Shown here piece by piece: positions 14,485-24,334 of a DNA stretch of 64,000 nt. Each line of letters starts with the position of its first letter. Positions within the stretch are counted from its first letter, which is position 1. Made by a program: the position numbers and the translations under genes. The notes under the pieces are model-generated. The model did no database searches. It was not told the origin of the DNA and worked only from the letters and a program-made list of their open reading frames with translations. This DNA is from Hydrogenophaga crocea. GTDB taxonomy: Bacteria; Pseudomonadota; Gammaproteobacteria; Burkholderiales; Burkholderiaceae_C. The DNA lies in assembly GCF_011388215.1 (NCBI RefSeq), contig NZ_CP049989.1, positions 2,356,001 through 2,420,000 on the forward strand. The letters are read 5' to 3'.

Positions 14485-17400
14485 GGGTCAAGCGTTCTTC
14501 GATGGCTTCGAAGCGGAACTCGCGCGCCAGCGCGGCCAGCGTCGCGGCCAGCCCCGCGTGTTCGGGCCGGCGGCGCACCCAGTCGTCGAGCCACTGCAGG
14601 ATGCCGCGCGTGTAGCCCAGCCGCACGAGTTCGAGCAGCGGCTCGATCTCCTCGCGCGCGGGCGCTTCGGGGCGCGCGGGCGCGGGCGCGGCGGCGGCTT
14701 CGGCGGGCGCCTCCAGCCACTGCAGGCCCAGGGCCTGCGCGAGCCAGGCGAGCAGCTCGCTGCGGCGCACCGGCTTGACGATGAAGTCCTGCGCGGCCAC
14801 GCCGTCTTCGCCGTCGAGTTCCACGTGCAGGCCCTTGTCGAAGGCGTTGGCCGAGACGATGGCCAGCGGCACCGCGCCCCAGCCCAGCGCGCGCAGGCGC
14901 CGGCGCGTCTCCCAGCCGTCGATGCCGGGCATGGCCAGGTCGAGAAAGATCGCGTGCGGCGCGCCGGCGTCGCCCGGCGCCAGGCCCGCGAGCCGCTCCA
15001 GCGCGTGCAGGCCGCTGTGCGCCTGCTGCACCTCGAAGCCCAGCGGTTCGAGCCAGCGCTGCAGCAGCTCGCGGTCGGCCTCTTCGTTGTCTACCACCAG
15101 CACGCGCCGGCGCTCGCCCACGTAGCCCACGGGCCGTGCCAGCAGCGGCGCCACGGGCAGCGCGCCGCGCAACTCGGGCAGGAACAGGCGCACGGTGAAC
15201 ACACAGCCCTGCCCGGGCGCGCTGCGCACGGCCATCTCGCCGCCCATGAGGTCGGTGAGCATCTTGGCGATGGTCAGGCCCAGGCCGGTGCCGGTGGCGT
15301 TCACGCTCTCGCCCTGGCCGCGCGCGAAGGGCTCGAACACGCGCTCGATCTCGGCCGCGCTCATGCCGGGGCCGGTGTCGTGCACCTCGAACAGCGCCAT
15401 CTCGCGCGCATGGCTCACACGCAGCCGCACCTGGCCCGCGCGCGTGAATTTCACCGCGTTGCCCAGCAGGTTGATGAGGATCTGGCGCAGCCGGCGTTCG
15501 TCGGCGCGCACCATCTCGGGCAGGCGGCCGTGCGGCTCGTACACGAAGCGCAGGCCCTTGGCCGCGGCCTGCAGCTCGAACATGCCGGCCACCTCGGCCA
15601 GCGTGGCCGCGAAGGGCACGGGCTTGACGTCGAGCGCGAGCTTGCCGGCCTCGATGCGCGCGATGTCCAGCGTGCCGTCGATCAGCGAGAGCAGGTGCTC
15701 GCCGCCGCGCTGGATCACGCGCAGCGCCTGCGCGCGGTGCGGCGGCAGGCCGCTGTCTTCCTGCAGCAGTTGCGCGTAGCCCAGGATGCTGTTGAGCGGC
15801 GTGCGCAGCTCGTGGCTGATGGTGCTGATGTAGCGCGTCTTGGCCTGGTTGGCCTGTTCGGCCGCGCGCCGCGCCTGCTGCAGCGCGAGGTCGGTGCGCT
15901 TGTGCGATTCGATCTCCTGCATCAGCAGCCGCGTCTGGCGGTTCGATTCCTCCTGCGCCACCACGCGGCTCTTGTGCGCGAGCACCAGCCACCAGGCCAC
16001 GGTGGCCGCGATCAGCAGCAGCACCGCGTACACGCGCAGAAAGCCCGATCGCAGCGCGGCGTCGAGCAGCGAGGCGTTGCCGCCCAGGTCCATCGCGAGG
16101 CTTTGCACCTCCTGCCGGTACAACAGGCCCAGCACCGCGGCGAGCACGGGTGCAATCACCACCATGATCAGCAGGTAGTGCGCCAGGCCCGCGTCGAGGT
16201 AGGGCCACACGCGCAGCGGCAGCAGGCGGCGCAGGCTGCCGGTCCACTGCTCGGACAGGCGCGCGTGCGGCTTGCACAGGTCGCCGCAGCGCGCGTCCAG
16301 CGTGCAGCACAGCGAGCAGATCGGCCCCTGGTACGCCGGGCAGTGCGCCATGTCAGGGCCTTCGTACTCGCGCTCGCAAATGACGCAGCGCTGGGTGCGC
16401 AGGCGGGCATAAGGCCCGGCCTCGCCCTCGCTGCGGCGCGCGATGTAGTAACGCCCCTTCGTGGCCCAGGCGATCAGGGGCGCAGTCACGAAGGCGGTGA
16501 CCATGGCGATCACGGCCGAAAAGGCCTCGGCCGTGGGCCCCATGAGGCCCAGGTGCGCGGCGATGGACAGCAGCGAGGCCAGCGCCATCGCGCCCACGCC
16601 CACGGGGTTCACGTCGTAGAGGTGGGCGCGCTTGAACTCGATGCCGCGCGGGCTCCAGCCCAGCGGCTTGTTCACCACCAGATCGGCCACCACGGCCATG
16701 ATCCAGGCGATGGCGATGTTGGAGTACACGCCCAGCACCTGGCCCAGGGCCTGGAACACGTTCATCTCCATCAGCATGAAGGCGATGAAGGTGTTGAACA
16801 CCACCCACACCACGCGCCCCGGGTGGCTGTGCGTGAGGCGCGAGAAGAAGTTGCTCCAGGCGAGCGAGCCCGCGTAGGCGTTGGTGACGTTGATCTTGAG
16901 CTGCGACACCACCACGAACAGCGCCGTGGCCGCCACCGCCCAGCCGTAGTCGCTGAACACGTACTCGTAGGCCGCGAGGTACATCTGGTTCGGGTCGACC
17001 GCGCGCTCGGGCGGCACCATGTGGCCGATGGCGAGGTAGGCCAGCACCGCGCCGCCCAGCATCTTGAGCACCCCCAGCACCACCCAGCCCGGCCCGCCCG
17101 CGAGCACCCCGGCCCACCAGCGCCAGGCCCGGCCGGGCTGCGGCGCGGGCATGAAGCGCAGGTAGTCGGCCTGCTCGCCCATCTGCGTGATGAGCGCAAT
17201 GCCCACGGTCAGTGCGGCACCAAAGAGGTGCCAACTGAAAGATGCACCAAGATCGCTCGCACCGCCGTAGTGCACGACGTTGCGGAAGGTCTCGGGCGCC
17301 ATCAGGCCCACGGCCACGAAGGGCACCACCATCATCACCAGCCACAGCGGCTGGGTCCACACCTGGAAGCGGCTGATCATCGAGATGCCGTGCGTGACCA

Positions 17401-17911
17401 GCGGAATGACCACCAGCGCGCAGAGCAGATAGCCCCATTCGGGCGGGATGCCCAGCGCGAGTTCGAGCGCGTAGGCCATGACCGCGGCCTCGAGCGCGAA
17501 GAAGATGAAGGTGAACGAGGCGTAGATCAGCGAGGTGATGGTCGAGCCGATGTAGCCGAAGCCCGCGCCGCGCGTGAGCAGATCCATGTCCACGCCGTGG
17601 CGTGCCGCGTACACGCTGATGGGCAGGCCCGCGAGGAAGATGATCAGCCCGGTGGCCAGGATGGCCAGCGCCGCGTTGACGAAGCCGTACTGCACCAGCA
17701 GCGTCGCGCCCACGGCCTCGAGGATCAGGAACGAGGCCGCGCCGAAGGCGGTGTTGGCCACCCGCCATTCGCTCCACTTGCGAAAGCGCTGCGGCGTGAA
17801 GCGCAGCGCGTAGTCCTCCATGGTCTCGCTGCCGACCCAGCTGTTGTAGTCGCGGCGCACCTTGATGATGCGCTGCGGGGCGTCGGCAGGGAGGGCGCTG
17901 GGCGGGTTCAC
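14471..17911 (-). CDS. NCS1-type transporter fused to hybrid histidine kinase
   Basis: This 1146-residue fusion has an N-terminal part (1-490) with about twelve hydrophobic segments that resembles NCS1 purine/cytosine/allantoin permeases ([40 protein letters not shown]-like HYGGASDLG). A cysteine-rich linker at about 505-555 contains CVICE and CSLCC and looks metal-binding. Two more membrane helices lie at about 575-655. The kinase core has [15 protein letters not shown] (His near 700), GTGLGL and an ATP-binding domain. A receiver domain at about 935-1055 has IFLDLAMPG, and a short C-terminal tail ends the protein. The GTG at 17911 is chosen because NCS1 homology begins upstream of the first ATG (17821). 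By analogy with CbrA and other transporter-kinases it should sense a solute. The position between urt and ure, divergent from ureA, suggests urea or a purine breakdown product. That ligand is inference. Confidence 0.9.
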   Translation of the reverse strand: MNPPSALPADAPQRIIKVRRDYNSWVGSETMEDYALRFTPQRFRKWSEWRVANTAFGAASFLILEAVGATLLVQYGFVNAALAILATGLIIFLAGLPISVYAARHGVDMDLLTRGAGFGYIGSTITSLIYASFTFIFFALEAAVMAYALELALGIPPEWGYLLCALVVIPLVTHGISMISRFQVWTQPLWLVMMVVPFVAVGLMAPETFRNVVHYGGASDLGASFSWHLFGAALTVGIALITQMGEQADYLRFMPAPQPGRAWRWWAGVLAGGPGWVVLGVLKMLGGAVLAYLAIGHMVPPERAVDPNQMYLAAYEYVFSDYGWAVAATALFVVVSQLKINVTNAYAGSLAWSNFFSRLTHSHPGRVVWVVFNTFIAFMLMEMNVFQALGQVLGVYSNIAIAWIMAVVADLVVNKPLGWSPRGIEFKRAHLYDVNPVGVGAMALASLLSIAAHLGLMGPTAEAFSAVIAMVTAFVTAPLIAWATKGRYYIARRSEGEAGPYARLRTQRCVICEREYEGPDMAHCPAYQGPICSLCCTLDARCGDLCKPHARLSEQWTGSLRRLLPLRVWPYLDAGLAHYLLIMVVIAPVLAAVLGLLYRQEVQSLAMDLGGNASLLDAALRSGFLRVYAVLLLIAATVAWWLVLAHKSRVVAQEESNRQTRLLMQEIESHKRTDLALQQARRAAEQANQAKTRYISTISHELRTPLNSILGYAQLLQEDSGLPPHRAQALRVIQRGGEHLLSLIDGTLDIARIEAGKLALDVKPVPFAATLAEVAGMFELQAAAKGLRFVYEPHGRLPEMVRADERRLRQILINLLGNAVKFTRAGQVRLRVSHAREMALFEVHDTGPGMSAAEIERVFEPFARGQGESVNATGTGLGLTIAKMLTDLMGGEMAVRSAPGQGCVFTVRLFLPELRGALPVAPLLARPVGYVGERRRVLVVDNEEADRELLQRWLEPLGFEVQQAHSGLHALERLAGLAPGDAGAPHAIFLDLAMPGIDGWETRRRLRALGWGAVPLAIVSANAFDKGLHVELDGEDGVAAQDFIVKPVRRSELLAWLAQALGLQWLEAPAEAAAAPAPARPEAPAREEIEPLLELVRLGYTRGILQWLDDWVRRRPEHAGLAATLAALAREFRFEAIEERLTHGDA

Positions 17912-17995
17912 GGGCCTTGCGGGTGCAGCTTTCGTGCCATTACCCTTTGGCCGGTACGGCTCTTGCTGCTGGCCCCGACGAGGAGAACCGCCCGA

Positions 17996-18298
17996 ATGGA
18001 CCTGACCCCGCGCGAAAAAGACAAGCTGCTGATCTTCACCGCCGCCCTGCTGGCCGAACGCCGCCGCGCCCGCGGCCTCAAGCTCAACCACCCCGAAGCC
18101 ATCGCCCTGATCACCGCCGCCGTGATGGAGGGCGCGCGCGACGGCAAGACCGTGGCCCAGCTCATGAGCGAGGGCCGCAGCGTGCTCACGCGCGCCGACG
18201 TGATGGACGGCGTGGCCGAGATGATCCCCGACATCCAGGTGGAAGCCACCTTCCCCGACGGCACGAAGCTCGTGACCGTGCACCAACCGATCGCCTGA
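17996..18298 (+). CDS. ureA: Urease gamma subunit UreA
   Basis: This is the small structural subunit of nickel urease, which hydrolyses urea to ammonia and carbamate in the cytoplasm. The 100-residue length is standard. The N-terminus [20 protein letters not shown] and the central [11 protein letters not shown] are family signatures. The ATG at 17996 has AGGAG about 11 bases upstream. It is the first gene of the ure operon and is divergent from the transporter-kinase gene, leaving an 84-base promoter region. ureD, which usually precedes ureA, is absent. Confidence 0.97.
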   Translation: MDLTPREKDKLLIFTAALLAERRRARGLKLNHPEAIALITAAVMEGARDGKTVAQLMSEGRSVLTRADVMDGVAEMIPDIQVEATFPDGTKLVTVHQPIA

Positions 18299-18314
18299 AC
18301 CCGGAGGAGAACCC

Positions 18315-18905
18315 ATGAAGCACACGCCGTCCCCCCTGAAGACCCTGGTCACCCTGACCCTGCTGGGCACCGGTTCGCTGGCCCTGGCCCACGTGGGCGC
18401 CGACCAGGGCGACCACCACGGCCTGCTCGCCGGCTTTCTGCACCCGGTGACCGGCCTGGACCACCTGGCCGCGATGGTGGCCGTGGGCCTCTGGAGCGCC
18501 ACCACGACGCGCCGTTTCTGGCTGGCGCCGCTGGCCTTCGCCCTCACGCTGCTGGTTGGCGCGCTGCTGGCCCAGGGCGGTCTGTCGCTGCCCGCGATCG
18601 AACCCATGATCGCTGCGTCCATGCTGGTGGTGGGCCTGCTGCTGGCCGCGCGCGCCCGGCTGCCCGAGGCCCTGGGCGCGGCGCTGGTGGGCGGGTTCGC
18701 TCTGTTCCACGGCGCCGCGCACGGCCAGGAACTGGCGGGCATGACGGCCCTGGCCGGCATGGTGGCCGGCACCGCCGCGCTGCACCTGGCGGGCATGGGC
18801 CTGGGCCGCCTGCTGCTGCGCCACAGCGTGTGGTGGGGCCGCGTGGCCGGCGCCGCTGTCACCCTGATGGGCCTGAACATGGCCTGGGGCCTGGTGGCGG
18901 GTTGA
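18315..18905 (+). CDS. ureJ: HupE/UreJ family nickel permease
   Basis: This 196-residue membrane protein starts with a cleavable signal sequence (ends LALAHVGAD) and continues with about six hydrophobic segments. The family motif [16 protein letters not shown] and [13 protein letters not shown] supply conserved His, Asp and Glu residues that bind nickel or cobalt in HupE/UreJ proteins. Its place between ureA and ureB is typical for betaproteobacterial urease operons and indicates nickel supply for urease maturation. The ATG at 18315 follows a GGAGGAG sequence. Confidence 0.93.
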   Translation: MKHTPSPLKTLVTLTLLGTGSLALAHVGADQGDHHGLLAGFLHPVTGLDHLAAMVAVGLWSATTTRRFWLAPLAFALTLLVGALLAQGGLSLPAIEPMIAASMLVVGLLLAARARLPEALGAALVGGFALFHGAAHGQELAGMTALAGMVAGTAALHLAGMGLGRLLLRHSVWWGRVAGAAVTLMGLNMAWGLVAG

Positions 18906-18909
18906 ATTG

Positions 18910-19214
18910 ATGACGCCCGGCGAATTCCTCATTGACGGCGGCGAGCACACGCTCAACCCCGGCCGCCGCACCACCACGCTGGTGGTGAAGAACACCGCCA
19001 GCCGGCCGATCCAGGTTGGCTCGCACTACCACTTCGCCGAAACCAACGGCGCACTCGACTTCGACCGCGCCGCCGCACGCGGCATGCGGCTGAACATCGC
19101 CAGCGGCACCGCGGTGCGCTTCGAGCCCGGCCAGCAACGCACCGTCGAGCTCGTGGACTACGCGGGCGACCGCGTGGTCTTCGGTTTCCGCGGCCTCATT
19201 CAAGGAAAGCTGTG

Positions 19215-19215
<1 letters not shown>
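18910..19215 (+). CDS. ureB: Urease beta subunit UreB
   Basis: This is the second small structural subunit, 101 residues, which packs around UreC. Family signatures include [28 protein letters not shown] and [13 protein letters not shown]. The start is the ATG at 18910, four bases after the ureJ stop; a TTG just before it is less likely. It overlaps ureC by one base (TGATG), which implies coupled translation. Confidence 0.96.
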
Positions 19216-20932
<1,717 letters not shown>

Positions 20933-20933
<1 letters not shown>

Positions 20934-21478
20934 TGCTGCAAGCCTCCAAACGCATCGCCCGCGGCCAGGGCCTGGCGCGCGTGCTGGTCCAGCGCGCGCC
21001 CACGGTCGAGCTCGACTGGGACATCCGCCAGAAAAGCCGCTTCGACGCGCGCCTGAGCGACGGCCGCGGCCTCGCGGTGTTCCTGCCGCGCGGCAGCGTG
21101 GTGCGCGGTGGCGACGTGCTGGTGAGCAGCGAGGGCGAGCTCGTGCGCGTGGTGGCCGCGCCGCAGGCGGTGCTGCGCATCAGCGCCTGCCCCGACCACC
21201 CGGCCAGCGAACAGGCCTTCGACCTCATGCGCGCGGCCTACCACCTGGGCAACCGCCACGTGCCCATCGAGCTGCAGCCCGACCACCTCAAGATCGAGCC
21301 CGACCACGTGCTGGCCGACATGCTGCGCGCCATGCACCTCACGGTGGAGGCGGTGTGCGAGCCCTTCGAGCCCGAGGGCGGGGCCTACGGCGGGCATGGG
21401 CATTCGCATGGCCATGGCCATGGCCACGCGCACGACCACGACCACGACCACGACCACGGTCATTCCCATGGCCACTGA
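20933..21478 (+). CDS. ureE: Urease accessory nickel metallochaperone UreE
   Basis: UreE delivers nickel to the UreC-UreFG maturation complex. The 181-residue protein has the N-terminal peptide-binding-like domain ([20 protein letters not shown]), the C-terminal metal-binding fold with [12 protein letters not shown], and a long histidine/aspartate-rich tail of about 28 residues. Such tails store nickel in Klebsiella-type UreE. The start ATG at 20933 overlaps the ureC stop by one base. The histidine tail codons extend 11 bases into the start of ureF. Confidence 0.95.
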
Positions 21479-22157
21479 CGCCGCGCTGCTGCGCACGCTC
21501 TGGCTCGCCTCGCCCGCGCTGCCCGTGGGCGGCTTCTCGTACTCCGAAGGCCTGGAGGCCGCGGTCGACGCCGGCCGGGTGCACGACGAAGCGAGCGCCG
21601 GCCCCTGGCTGGTCGACCAGCTCCTGCTGGGCCCGGCGCGCAGCGACCTCGCGGTGGCGGCGCAAGCGATAACGGCCTGGCGCGTCCACGACCTGGACCG
21701 CGTGCGCGAACTCAACGCCTGGGTGCTGCACACGCGCGAGACCAGCGAGCTGCGCCTGCAGGCCGAGCAGATGGGCAAGTCGCTGCAGGCCTGGGCGCAG
21801 TCGCTGGGCGCGTTCGGTGCGCCCGTGCTGCAGGCCCTGCAGGCCGCGCGGCTCGAGCCGCCCACCTGGCCCGTGGCCAGCGCCTGCGCCGCCGCGCACG
21901 GCGACGCCCCCGTGCGCGAGGCGCTCGTGGGCCTGGCCTTCGGCTGGGCCGAGAACATGGTGCAGGCCGCGATCAAGGCCGTGCCGCTCGGCCAGGGCAC
22001 GGGCCAGCGCCTGCTCGCGCAACTCGCGCAGGCCATACCCGCCGCGATGGACGAAGCGCTCGCGCTCGGCGACGATCAGCGCCAGGCCTTCACCCCCATG
22101 CTCGCCATCCTCTCGGCGCGCCACGAAACCCAGTACTCACGCCTGTTCCGCTCATGA
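21468..22157 (+). CDS. ureF: Urease accessory protein UreF
   Basis: UreF is a helical maturation factor that bridges UreD and UreG on the apo-urease. The 229-residue product starts at the ATG at 21468 ([19 protein letters not shown]), giving the family motif [13 protein letters not shown]. The frame is also open upstream, but that stretch is the out-of-frame shadow of the UreE histidine tail and would add only an artificial extension. It overlaps ureE by 11 bases and ureG by 4. Confidence 0.94.
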   Translation: MATDAALLRTLWLASPALPVGGFSYSEGLEAAVDAGRVHDEASAGPWLVDQLLLGPARSDLAVAAQAITAWRVHDLDRVRELNAWVLHTRETSELRLQAEQMGKSLQAWAQSLGAFGAPVLQALQAARLEPPTWPVASACAAAHGDAPVREALVGLAFGWAENMVQAAIKAVPLGQGTGQRLLAQLAQAIPAAMDEALALGDDQRQAFTPMLAILSARHETQYSRLFRS

Positions 22158-22825
22158 ACGCCACCGCGCTGCACCACATCCCCAACCGCACCAAAGCCCT
22201 GCCCCCGCTGCGCGTGGGCATCGGCGGGCCCGTGGGTTCGGGCAAGACCACCCTGCTGGAGATGCTCTGCAAGGCCATGCGCGAGCGCTACGACCTGATC
22301 GCCATCACCAACGACATCTACACCAAGGAAGACCAGCGCCTGCTCACCATCAGCGGCGCGCTGCCGGCCGAGCGCATCCTGGGCGTGGAGACCGGCGGCT
22401 GCCCGCACACCGCGATCCGCGAAGACGCCTCCATCAACCTCGAGGCCATCGACCGCATGCTCGAACGCTTCCCCGACGCCGACGTGGTGTTCGTGGAAAG
22501 CGGCGGCGACAACCTGGCCGCCACCTTCAGCCCCGAGCTCAGCGACCTCACCATCTACGTGATCGACGTGGCCGCGGGCGAGAAGATCCCGCGCAAGGGC
22601 GGCCCCGGCATCACCAAGAGCGACCTGTTCGTCATCAACAAGACCGACCTCGCGCCGCACGTGGGCGCCGACCTCGAGGTGATGAAGGCCGACACCGCGC
22701 GCATGCGCCCCGACGCCGAGCGCCGCCCCTGGGTGATGACCAACCTCAAGACCCTGCAGGGTGTGGACGAGGTGGTGCGTTTCATCGAAAAGCGCGGCCT
22801 GCTGCAAACACAAGCGGCGCACTAG
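22154..22825 (+). CDS. ureG: Urease accessory GTPase UreG
   Basis: UreG is the SIMIBI-class GTPase that powers nickel insertion. The 223 residues carry the P-loop [11 protein letters not shown] near 24-34, [11 protein letters not shown], the nickel-binding CPH motif in [26 protein letters not shown] and the NKTDLAP specificity motif. The start ATG at 22154 overlaps the ureF stop (ATGA). It is the last gene of the operon and is followed within 15 bases by tRNA-Ser. Confidence 0.97.
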   Translation: MNATALHHIPNRTKALPPLRVGIGGPVGSGKTTLLEMLCKAMRERYDLIAITNDIYTKEDQRLLTISGALPAERILGVETGGCPHTAIREDASINLEAIDRMLERFPDADVVFVESGGDNLAATFSPELSDLTIYVIDVAAGEKIPRKGGPGITKSDLFVINKTDLAPHVGADLEVMKADTARMRPDAERRPWVMTNLKTLQGVDEVVRFIEKRGLLQTQAAH

Positions 22826-22828
22826 AAT
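22802..22828 (+). promoter_or_regulatory. Probable promoter of tRNA-Ser
   Basis: A TAGAAT hexamer (22823-22828) lies 11 bases before the tRNA 5' end. A weak -35 candidate CTGCAA (22802-22807) sits upstream with a short 15-base spacer. The site overlaps the last codons of ureG. It would let the tRNA be transcribed independently of the urease operon. Confidence 0.45.
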
Positions 22829-22839
22829 CCGCGGTCTGC

Positions 22840-22927
22840 GGAGACGTGGGTGAGTGGTTTAAACCAGCAGTCTTGAAAACTGCCGACCCGCAAGGGTCCG
22901 TGAGTTCGAATCTCACCGTCTCCGCCA
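22840..22927 (+). tRNA. tRNA-Ser (anticodon TGA)
   Basis: The 88-base gene has a 7-base acceptor stem (GGAGACG with CGTCTCC), an anticodon stem GCAGT/ACTGC with loop CTTGAAA (anticodon TGA), the long variable arm typical of class II serine tRNAs, a T-loop with GTTCGAATC, discriminator G and an encoded CCA at 22925-22927. Confidence 0.95.
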
Positions 22928-22957
22928 GATGCGAGGGGCCATCGTCCGCCTGACACC

Positions 22958-23767
22958 ATGCTTGGGCTCCGTCAACTGCACCGCAGCTCTCCTCGCTACA
23001 CCGGCCTGGCCGTGCTGCTGGCCATTGCGGCCCTGCCCGTCGCCATCGCGCTCGCCATCGACACCCGCCTGTACCAGGGCATTCCGGTGTGGATCAAGCC
23101 GCTGAAGTTCCTGCTGTCGTTCGTGCTGTACCTGCTCACGCTGGCCTGGGCGTCGCGCCATGCCGCGGCGGCCGTCACGTCGCGGCCCTGGTGGCGCTGG
23201 CACGAACGCGCCGTCGTGCTGGCGGTGCTGGCCGAAGTGGCCTGGATCGCGGGCGCTGCGGCGCTGGGCACCGGCTCGCACTTCAACGTCACCAGCCTGC
23301 CCACCGGGGTGCTGTACGGCACCATGGGCTTCGCGGCGGTGGTGCTCACGTCGGCCACCGCGACCATGGCCTTTGCGGTCGCGCGGGCGCGCGGGCCCGG
23401 TCTTTCACCCGCGCTGCGCGACGGCGTGGTGTGGGGCCTGGGCCTCACCCTGCCGCTGACGCTGCTGACCGCCGGCACGCTGGCGGCGCAAGCCAACCAT
23501 TGGGTCGGCGGCACACCCAGCGACGCGGCGGGCCTGTGGCTGATGGGCTGGTCGCGCGATGGGGGCGACCTGCGCGTGCCGCACTTCTTCGCGACGCACG
23601 CGATGCAGGGCGTACCGGCCCTGGCCTGGCTGATCGCGCGCTGGCGCGGCCCTGCCGCGGTGGGCTGGGTGCGGGCCGCCGCCGGGCTGTACACCGCGTT
23701 CGTGCTGTTCACCTTTGCGCAGGCCCTGCGCGGCATGCCCTTCGCGCCCTGGCTCGCGGCGGCCTGA
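22958..23767 (+). CDS. Hypothetical seven-helix membrane protein
   Basis: I cannot assign a function. The 269-residue product has about seven hydrophobic segments (LAVLLAIAALPVAIALAI, PLKFLLSFVLYLLTLAW, AVVLAVLAEVAWIAGAAAL and others). Polar loop motifs that might matter are IPVWIKPLKF, GSHFNVTS, and VPHFFATHAMQGVPALAW near the sixth helix, with histidines close to the membrane face. It has no signal peptide or soluble domain. It stands alone between tRNA-Ser and the TonB-receptor pair. The ATG at 22958 gives a first helix at a normal distance. Confidence 0.75.
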   Translation: MLGLRQLHRSSPRYTGLAVLLAIAALPVAIALAIDTRLYQGIPVWIKPLKFLLSFVLYLLTLAWASRHAAAAVTSRPWWRWHERAVVLAVLAEVAWIAGAAALGTGSHFNVTSLPTGVLYGTMGFAAVVLTSATATMAFAVARARGPGLSPALRDGVVWGLGLTLPLTLLTAGTLAAQANHWVGGTPSDAAGLWLMGWSRDGGDLRVPHFFATHAMQGVPALAWLIARWRGPAAVGWVRAAAGLYTAFVLFTFAQALRGMPFAPWLAAA

Positions 23768-23791
23768 GCGCGGTCCCTACAATCCGCCGCC

Positions 23792-24193
23792 ATGCGTCCC
23801 GCCCGCTGGCACACCCGACTGACCTGGACCCTGGCCCTGATGGCTTGGCTGGCCCAGTTGTGCCTGCCGGTGGCGCACGCCACCATGGTCGGCGGGCAAG
23901 ACGGCGCCATGGCGGCCTGGTGCGGCAGCGCGAGCAACGCGGCCGAGGCCAATGCCTCGCTGCCGCCCGAGATCCGCGCCGCGCTGGCCAAGGAGTCGGT
24001 CGGCGTGGACCAGCTCGCGCAGTGCGCCAAGGCCTGCACCGCCGCGGCCACGCCCGCGCCCTGGCCCACAGTGGCGGTGGCCTCGCTGCCGCCGGTCGAG
24101 GGCGCACGCTGGTCGCCCGCGGCCAGCCGGCCCGCCGCGCTCGCGCGGCACGCGCTCAAGCCGCCGTCGCAAGGCCCACCCGCGCGCGCCTGA
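23792..24193 (+). CDS. Small secreted protein with three cysteines, upstream of a TonB receptor
   Basis: This 133-residue protein has a cleavable signal peptide (LTWTLALMAWLAQLCLPVAHA) and a mature part with an isolated Cys (AWCGS) and a CAKAC pair, ending in a Pro/Ala-rich tail. Small cysteine-containing periplasmic proteins of the DUF2946 type are often found next to TonB-dependent copper or siderophore receptors, and this may be a divergent member; I could not confirm that. TACAAT at 23778-23783 lies only 9 bases before the ATG, so transcription may start very near the start codon. The 141 bases that follow contain a G+C-rich run and T5 (near 24219) but no convincing terminator or riboswitch. 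Confidence 0.65.
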   Translation: MRPARWHTRLTWTLALMAWLAQLCLPVAHATMVGGQDGAMAAWCGSASNAAEANASLPPEIRAALAKESVGVDQLAQCAKACTAAATPAPWPTVAVASLPPVEGARWSPAASRPAALARHALKPPSQGPPARA

Positions 24194-24334
24194 GCCCGGC
24201 TCCGCGCGGGCCCGGCCTTTTTCTCTGCCCTTGTCCACCGGCCTGGCCCCGTCGCCAGTGCGCCGGTGCCGTTTGTTCGCGCCACCGCCCGCCTTGAAAG
24301 GCCGGGGCAGGCGCACGCACTCCTTTTGCGATCC

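Noticed and set aside
17912..17995. Copy of the GGCGTA/TACGCC operator in the ureA divergent region
   Set aside because: Only a loose TACC-N8-GGTA arrangement is seen, which does not match the urtA motif well enough.
14390..18298. A 1302-codon plus-strand open frame opposite the transporter-kinase gene, running in frame into ureA
   Set aside because: Only the last 101 codons (ureA) are real. The rest is a composition artefact of the opposite strand.
21396..21467. Upstream extension of ureF starting at 21396
   Set aside because: The extra residues are the out-of-frame reading of the UreE histidine repeat. UreF homology begins at the ATG at 21468.
21395..21478. Tandem CAC/GAC/CAT units that look like a short repeat array
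   Set aside because: They are codons of the UreE histidine-rich tail; no spacer structure, so not a CRISPR or an independent repeat.
24194..24334. Riboswitch or strong terminator before the TonB receptor gene
   Set aside because: The leader is only 141 bases. A G+C-rich run followed by T5 is present, but no consistent stem and no cobalamin, FMN or other riboswitch core could be recognised.
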